From contig CAJNDS010001107.1 of NCBI GenBank assembly GCA_905221605.1, positions 1 to 34,427 on the forward strand: a stretch of 34,427 nucleotides of DNA, written 5' to 3'. Origin of the DNA: Symbiodinium natans (lineage: Eukaryota > Sar > Dinophyceae > Suessiales > Symbiodiniaceae). This document shows positions 28,883 through 34,427 of this stretch, piece by piece (positions within the stretch are counted from its first letter, which is position 1; each line of letters opens with the position of its first letter). The position numbers were made by a program, and so were the translations under genes. The notes under the pieces were generated by a model. That model ran no database searches, had not been told where the DNA came from, and was given only the letters and a program-made list of their open reading frames with translations.

Positions 28883-29161
28883 GGGGGGGGGGGGGGGGGG
28901 GGGGTGGGGGGGGGGTGTGGGGGGGGAGGGGGGGTGGGTGGGGGTGGGGGGGTCCCCAACACAAGGGGGGGGGGGTTGGGTGGGGAGGGGGGTGGGGGGG
29001 GTGGGAGGGGGGGGGGGGGGGTTGGGGGGGGGGGGGGTGGGGGGGGGGGCGCGGGGTGGGGGGGGGGGGGGGTGGGGGAGGGGCGGAGACGTCGCGGGGT
29101 GGGCAGGGGGCGGGGGGGGGGGGCGGGAGGGGCGGGCGGGGCGGGGGGGGCGGGGGGGGGG
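28553..29161. repeat. Very long G-rich tract
   Basis: Apart from a T-rich interruption at about 28562-28676, this stretch is mostly G runs broken by single T, C or A, with GTGGG and GCGGG variants, all on one strand. It is strongly able to form G-quadruplexes. The glycine-rich (plus) and proline-rich (minus) frames across it are composition artefacts. Exact length and sequence are probably uncertain. Confidence 0.85.
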
Positions 29162-29215
29162 GCTTGTATTTTTGTCGTGTTTTTTTCCGTATTTTTCGAA
29201 TATTTTTTCCGTACT
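29162..29215. repeat. T-rich stretch complementary to the A-rich repeat
   Basis: CTTGTATTTTTGTCGTGTTT and following TTTTTCCGTATTTTTCG match the T-rich stretch at 28562-28676 and are roughly the reverse complement of 28300-28552. It forms the border between the G-rich tract and the 34-bp satellite. Confidence 0.7.
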
Positions 29216-30894
29216 GTTTTTGGCTGTCACGGTCTCCTCCGCTTCTACCGTTGTTAGCTGTTTTTGGCTGTCATGGTCTCGTCCGCTTCTACTTTTTTTG
29301 GTTGTCACGGTCTCGTCCGCTTCTATACTGTTTTTGGCTGTCACGGTCTCCTCCGCTTCTACCGTTGTTGGCTGTTTTTGGCTGTCACGGTCTCGTCCGC
29401 TTCTACTGTTTTTGGCTGTCACGGTCTCGTCCGCTTTACTGTTTTGGCTGTCACGGTCTCGTCCGCTTCTACCGTTTTGGCTGTCACGGTCTCGTCCGCT
29501 TCTATACTGTTTTTGGCTGTCACGGTCTCGTCCGCTTCTACTGTTTTTGGCTGTTTTTGGCTGTCAAAGTCTCGTCCGCTTCTACTTTTTTGGGCTGTCA
29601 CGGTCTCGTCCGCTTCTACTGTTTTTTGGCTGTCGCGGTCTCGTCCGCTTCTACTGTTTTTGGCTGTCACGGTCTCGTCCGCTTCTATACTGTTTTTGGC
29701 TGTCACGGTCTCCTCCGCTTCTACCGTTGTTGGCTGTTTTTGGCTGTCACGGTCTCGTCCGCTTCTACTGTTTTTGGCTGTCACGGTCTCGTCCGCTTCT
29801 ATACTGTTTTTGGCTGTCACGGTCTCCTCCGCTTCTACCATTGTTGGCTGTTTTTGGCTGTCACGGTCTCGTCCGCTTCTACCTTTTTTTGGTTGTCACG
29901 GTCTCGTCCGCTTCTACTGTTTTTGGCTGTCACAGTCTCGTCCTTTTGGCTGTCACGGTCTCGTCCGCTTCTATACTGTTTTTGGCTGTCACGGTCTCCT
30001 CCGCTTCTACCGTTGTTGGCTGTTTTTGGCTGTCACGGTCTCGTCCGCTTCTACTGTTTTTGGCTGTTTTTGGCTGTTTTTGGCTGTCACGGTCTCGTCC
30101 GCTTCTATTATTTTTGGCTGTCACGGTCTCGTCCGCTTCACGGTCTCCTCCGCTTCTACTATTTTTGGCTGTCACGGTCTCGTCCGCTTCTATACTGTTT
30201 TTGGCTGTCACGGTCTCCTCCGCTTCTACCGTTGTTGGTTGTTTTTGGCTGTCATGGTCTCGTCCGCTTCTACTGTTTTTGGCTGTCACGGTCTTGTCCG
30301 CTTCTACTGTTTTTGGCTGTCACGGTCTCGTCCGCTTCTTTTTTTTTTGGCTGTCACGGTCTCGTCCGCTTCTATACTGTTTTTGGCTGTCACGGTCTCC
30401 TCCGCTTCTACCGTTGTTGGCTGTTTTTGGCTGTCACGGTCTCGTCCGCTTCTACTATTTTTGGCTGTCACGGTCTCGTCCGCTTTACTGTTTTGGCTGT
30501 CACGGTCTCGTCCGCTTCTACTGTTTTTGGCTGTCACGGTCTCGTCCGCTTCTATATTGTTTTTGGCTGCTCCGCTTCTACCGTTGTTGGCTGTTTTTGG
30601 CTATCACGGTCTCGTCCGCTTCTGCTGTTTTTGGCTGTCACGGTCTCGTCCGCTTCTATACTGTTTTTGGCTGTCACGGTCTCCTCCGCTTCTACCGTTG
30701 TTGGCTGTTTTTGGCTGTCACGGTCTCGTCCGCTTCTACTGTTTTTGGCTGTTTTTGGCTGTCACGGTCTCGTCCGCTTCTATTATTTTTGGCTGTCACG
30801 GTCTCGTCCGCTTCTACTGTTTTTGGCTGTCACGGTCTCGTCCGCTTCTATACTGTTTTTGGCTGTCACGGTCTCCTCCGCTTCTACCGTTGTT
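29216..30894. repeat. 34-bp tandem satellite with higher-order units
   Basis: About 45-50 copies of a 34-bp unit containing TGTTTTTGGCTGTCACGGTC and TCGTCCGCTTCTAC. Variants (CTATACTG, CTCCTCCGC, ACCGTTGTTGGC and an extra TGTTTTTGGC) recur in fixed order, giving higher-order units of about 118 bp, for example between about 29687 and 29805. None of the common variants makes a stop on the plus strand in any frame, so all three plus frames stay open (29264-30916); this is a property of the repeat and not evidence of a gene. Confidence 0.95.
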
Positions 30895-30902
30895 GCCCCA
30901 AG

Positions 30903-31019
30903 AAGGTACCCCATGATCGTAAACCACCATATTTGGGGTTTTTCATCAGTCACCTGTCGCCTGCCGACTTGATCGCCCACCAAGCTCTCACCCACAAGGT
31001 CACTGGCAAAGATGCCGAG
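30903..31019 (+). CDS. Possible 117-bp coding exon (unrecognised)
   Basis: The stretch is preceded by a pyrimidine-rich sequence ending CCCCAAG and followed by GAG|GTAAGT at 31020, a strong donor. It is open in one frame for exactly 39 codons. The encoded peptide (KVPHDRKPPYLGF..., ...HLSPADLIAHQ, ...THKVTGKDAE) is unlike the adjacent repeats and ordinary in composition. Both boundaries are in phase 0. No family is recognised, and no neighbouring exon was found: the right-hand side runs directly into TTTAGGG-type repeats. It may be a gene fragment. Confidence 0.25.
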
Positions 31020-31024
31020 GTAAG

Positions 31025-31072
31025 TTCAGGTTTTAGGGTTCAGGTTTTAGGGTTTAGGGTTTAGGGTTTAGG
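31025..31072 (+). repeat. Interstitial TTTAGGG block
   Basis: Several TTTTAGGG/TTTAGGG units (CAGGTTTTAGGGTTCAGG then TTTAGGG repeats) directly after the candidate splice donor. Confidence 0.9.
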
Positions 31073-32534
31073 GCCCTCCTTGCTGGGGCCAGCATAAAAA
31101 CTCGCATGCAGACTCGGTCTAAAGCACAAGCTCCGCCTGAGCACTCTGCCATGAAGGCGGCGAAGGGACAGCCTTGTCGAGCAGATCGTGCTTTCATCGG
31201 TGTTCAACGAGATGCGTCGTAGTGTCATAGAGGCTTCCAGTGTGCGTCTTGCCTCGTCATCGCTCCCTTCCTGACTCGCGCCTCCTGCTTCAGGAGCCCA
31301 ACGTCGGGTTTACGGCTTAGGGGTTTGGGGTCAAGCTGGCTTAGACTCAGCGTAGGATGATGTGTTCTACAGGAAGACAGACAAAGTACAAGCCGGCCCG
31401 AGTGCTGTGTTGTACGATGTTGGCGGTGATCCCATAAACCCTGTGTGCCTCTCCTACGAACCCTAAGCAGCCCCGTAGCTTCAAACTCACAAGGACGTTG
31501 GGAAGTCCTGCTTTGCTTTCCGAAGCTTTGGGGGTTCCGGTTAGATGTGCTGCAACTGGTGTTTCACGCCCGCGTGGATCGCCCGGTCCTTCTTCCCAAA
31601 TTCACAGCCCGGGCCCTCAAGGTATACAGGCGCTATAAAGTTGGCCTGTAGGGTCGACAGCAAGTTGTTCCAACCATTTGCCCCGAGGGCTCTAGCACAA
31701 GACCAGGAAGAGCAACAGGAAGAGGCGACCTGTGACGCCTCCCTGCACGGACTGCACGAGTGGGCGTGTCGACTCACGGGTTGAAGCACCCTTTCCCTGC
31801 TTTGTTTGGGGGTGCGTATCACACGCGACTTTCCTGACCCTGAGTTCGTAGGGTTAGGGCCCGAGCCGCAGCTGGGGCATCCTTGACCCCAGGACGTCTG
31901 GCTTGAGTGGGCTTGCGTAGGGCCCCCTGCGCCTAGGGGTGTCTTTTTTAATGGGCACTGTAAATCAGAGGCCCGGGGATGGCCCTGCGAGCCGTTGAAG
32001 CAGGTGCACAATGCAAGAACCTTTCTGTGAGCACAGGAAGAAGCATAGGAAGAAGCAGGGTGACTTCTGTTTCCTTTGGCTTGGAGGCTGGGGATCTTCG
32101 TGCTGAGGCTTGCGACTGAACTTGATGGTTCAGTGTGGTTTGGTGGAGTTTCCAAACCTTCGAGTCCTACGGTTTGTTAGCGCTGAACAGAGTCTTCGAC
32201 AGAACTCCTGAGACATAGTTTTCAATTCTAAGGGGATCCTACGATGTGGGGGTCGGTCCCCTATTCCCGGAAGCTCGCTCTTGTCAAGGCCGGCGCCTGC
32301 CTCAATCTGCCGCGTCACAAGCAGGTGCGGGCTGAACGGCTCTTCTCCAAATTCGGGTCCCTTCTTGGAGCTTCATGTAAGGGATGCCAGAAGGGACCCC
32401 AATATGAGAGAGCTACCTTCATGAGCGACTGAACGCCATCCTCAAGCGCCTGCAGGGAGCTCGCCCGCAGGTCGACCACACTTAAGGGCGCCGCAAGGAC
32501 GATGCTACGCACAGCGCAGGGGCCTGCAAAAGAG
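31073..32534. other. Anonymous sequence, no gene recognised
   Basis: Balanced-composition DNA. The longest frame (minus strand, 31541-32155, 204 codons) is rich in Ser, Cys and Pro, has no recognisable domain and is not called. A hairpin lies at 32355-32399. Isolated telomere-like words (CGAACCCTAAGC, GGGTTAGGG) are present. Confidence 0.4.
32355..32399. repeat. Hairpin with ~13-bp arms
   Basis: GGGTCCCTTCTTGG at 32355-32368 pairs with CCAGAAGGGACCC at 32387-32399, with one unpaired base and a loop of 18 bases. No U-run follows, and no function is evident. Confidence 0.6.
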
Positions 32535-32570
32535 GCTTAGGGTTTAGGGTTCAGGGTCTAGGGTTTCGGG
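32535..32570 (+). repeat. Interstitial TTTAGGG block (short)
   Basis: GGCTTAGGGTTTAGGGTTCAGGG and a degenerate following unit; about four telomere-type units. Confidence 0.85.
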
Positions 32571-32799
32571 GCCGATGCCCGCTTGGCTGCATCTTCGGGA
32601 AGCTCGGGCGATTCGGGAGTAGGGCACGAGTGGAGGCGCACGAATAGACAGGATGAAGGCTGGCTCGTTCTGTCGGCCATGCATACGGAAGCGTCTTGGG
32701 GCACAACCTGGAGAGCTGCCAAGCTGCCACGCCGTTCTGAGAGCTCTGCTGCCTTTTGTGAGAAGTGAACTTCAACCAGAAGGAAACTTCAGGAGTGCT

Positions 32800-33540
32800 T
32801 GCAGCAGACTCCGGCCATCGAGTTGCCCGCAAGTTGCTTCAGGTTTCCTGTGCCCACTGGCCTCACTTACGGCCCACCCCGTCGCCGCCTTGCCCGCTTG
32901 CTGCGCGCTTGCCAAAGCTGACGGAGATGCGGGGGGCGCGGCCGCCTGCGTGCGAAGGGGCGCTCTGGCTCAGCACGGCAAACCACTCGGTGGTTTCCTC
33001 AGGCGCCTCGGGTCTGGAGTGCATTGCAAAGCACAGCAGTTGCTTCATCCTGCTTCCCCAAACAGGGAAGGGCAAAACATGGCGTCTGAGAAATCCATGG
33101 CGGTGAAGAATCGGATACGGTGGGCCAAGACAAGACCTCAACTGCAGGCTTAGCCGGCTCAGGCGGCTCGCACGCCTGCCGGAATGAGCAAAGCCTTCAA
33201 ACCTGAACTGCCAGGGAACAGCCTTACAGCAGACTCCAGTCATCGAGTTGCTGTAGGAGGCTTTTGATCACCTTGCCATACCTCGCCACACTTGGGCACA
33301 CCTTGCCGTACCTTGGGGGAGGAATCCGTGAGATGTCCCAAGAAACAGAAACTCCCACCCGGTCCCCACACAGGGAACCTCTTTAAAGGACAAAACATGG
33401 CGTCTGAGTAACCCATGGCTGCAAGTGGAATTTGAAAAACCGGATACAGTGGGCCAAGACAAGACCTCAACTGCAGGTGTAGCCGGCCTAGCCGGCCTAG
33501 GCGGCTCGCACGCCTGCCGCAATGAGCAAATCCTTGTTGA
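32800..33540. repeat. Two diverged tandem copies of a 300-400 bp unit
   Basis: CAGCAGACTCCGGCCATCGA (near 32800) returns as CAGCAGACTCCAGTCATCGA (near 33226). AAACATGGCGTCTGAG (near 33076 and 33393), TGGGCCAAGACAAGACCTCA (33121, 33450) and GGCGGCTCGCACGCCTGCCG (near 33160 and 33500) follow in the same order in both copies. The second copy has a small AGCCGGCCT microrepeat. Frames across it are short and disagree between copies, so no gene is called. Confidence 0.75.
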
Positions 33541-34345
33541 GCTGCCCTGCACTCACCGATTTGGAGGCCCAAAAACATCCGGAAGAACGTCGCGTCAGCA
33601 TCTTGGCTGAGGAGGTTCGCGGGCTGACGGCAATGCTAACATACATCTGCAGACCTTCCCTACTTCTGAGGGCGGTGCGAGGACAAACCAACACAAGGGG
33701 AGTGCAACACGTGCAGATATGCTCATGATGAGCATCCCATGGCACAGGCAAGCGAGTGCGTGTGTGCCCTTGCGAACTTCCGGAAGCCTGCAGGCGCAAT
33801 TATCCTACTTTCGGCATTGGCAACAGACTGTATCGCAGTCCCACGAAGGAGCCGATTTGAAACCAATTCATGGATAAGTTCCCAGATCAAAGTCGCCAAG
33901 GAAATAGTCTTAATCGTGTCTCCCGTGCGTCTCCGAACTGTTTGTGATGCTCTCGGGCACGCATGGACCTTTCCGATCAGCGGATGTCGCTCCATTGACT
34001 TGCTCTTTCACTTGTTACCCACATGCATTTTTGCAAACTTCGCACGTTCAGCGTAATGTTACTTAGGAGAACAATGAAGAAGGCGTAGAACAAGTTTCTG
34101 GCAACGGCCAACGAGAAGAAAGGAACAGTGCAGGCAACCGTCTTATCAACGAAGGAAAAGGAGGACAATTGCGGTCAGGCTCCTGAAGCGAGCGGAGCTT
34201 TGCACAAGGCAGCGAGGCATGTGCCTCCAAGCCCACAACATCATTCCAAAAACTGACTGGCTCGGGAGCCGATGCTCTTCGTTGCACGAAGAGGAGGTTC
34301 AACTGCTACACTAAATGGGGGTTCAACTCATACCGCGTCAATAGC
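33541..34345. other. Anonymous sequence, no gene recognised
   Basis: No repeats are obvious. Frames of up to about 105 codons on both strands lack recognisable domains. No RNA gene is seen. Confidence 0.4.
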
Positions 34346-34350
34346 GGGGT

Positions 34351-34407
34351 GGGGGGGGTTGTTGTTGTTCCCCCCCCCACTTGTTGTTGAACAACAACCC
34401 CCCCCCC
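34351..34407. repeat. G/C-run hairpin with GTT/AAC repeats
   Basis: GGGGGGGGTTGTTGTTGTTC (34351-34370) can pair with GAACAACAACCCCCCCCC (from about 34389), with a C-rich loop between. It lies close to the window end. The G and C run lengths may be unreliable. Confidence 0.65.
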
Positions 34408-34427
34408 CCCGAAGATCGCGTGACGGA

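Noticed and set aside
28400-29422. Proline-rich minus-strand frames of up to 340 codons
   Set aside because: They are the complement of the G-rich tract and of the satellite; purely compositional.
28308-31064. A 918-codon plus-strand frame and two overlapping frames of 801 and 550 codons
   Set aside because: They run through A-rich, G-rich and 34-bp satellite DNA. All three frames are open because the repeat lacks stops; composition is Gly runs and repeated short peptides with no domain.
31541-32155. A 204-codon minus-strand frame
   Set aside because: Longest in that area but Ser/Cys/Pro-rich with no recognised domain, no supporting splice or start context, and competing frames on the other strand.
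1-34427. CRISPR array or prokaryotic repeats
   Set aside because: Tandem units lack unique spacers, and the elements present (LTR retrotransposon, LINE, TTTAGGG repeats) are eukaryotic.

Overview
This looks like a repeat-dominated stretch of a eukaryotic nuclear genome. The telomere-type unit scattered through it is TTTAGGG/CCCTAAA. It carries a Ty1/copia retrotransposon, fragments of a non-LTR retrotransposon (LINE) and several satellites, and no cellular gene that I recognise. TTTAGGG telomeres are known from plants, green algae, dinoflagellates and chromerids. The copia gag style (KPPSFSG...W..WK.IF) and the algal-looking repeats make an alveolate alga (dinoflagellate or chromerid) my best guess, but the sequence alone does not settle it.

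Layout. 1-2103: a 9-bp AT satellite that repeatedly reverses orientation, interrupted at 444-1134 by eight copies of a roughly 59-bp palindrome. 2104-2479: a 31-bp satellite. 2480-4783: a 55-bp satellite organised as alternating A/B dimers. 4784-7400: CT-rich modules duplicated several times. 7510-14428: a mosaic of short unique segments separated by telomere-type blocks in both orientations. 14429-15273: an AT-rich island holding a decayed LINE copy. 15279-23800: a complete but degenerate copia element on the minus strand, with 125-bp LTRs and a 5-bp target duplication. 23806-27200: LINE copy 2 and an AT-rich graveyard of decayed LINE pieces. 27200-28300: low-complexity sequence and a purine-rich repeat. 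28300-29215: A-rich, G-run and T-rich tracts. 29216-30894: a 34-bp satellite. 30895-34427: mostly anonymous sequence with a possible exon, a partial tandem duplication and hairpins.

The copia element reads from high to low coordinates: 5' LTR, tRNA primer site, a 335-codon arginine-rich ORF, a possible 82-bp intron, gag, zinc knuckle, protease, integrase, reverse transcriptase, RNase H, a small membrane/zinc-motif ORF, polypurine tract, 3' LTR. Gag is split by about 1.17 kb of the 3' part of a LINE carrying a CCHC motif and restriction-like endonuclease motifs. The copia element itself sits inside an older decayed copy of the same LINE family, so the two families are nested in each other. The copia frame is broken by five in-frame stops and about five frameshifts, three of them in homopolymer runs. 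Its domains are recognisable, but it is unlikely to be autonomous as written.
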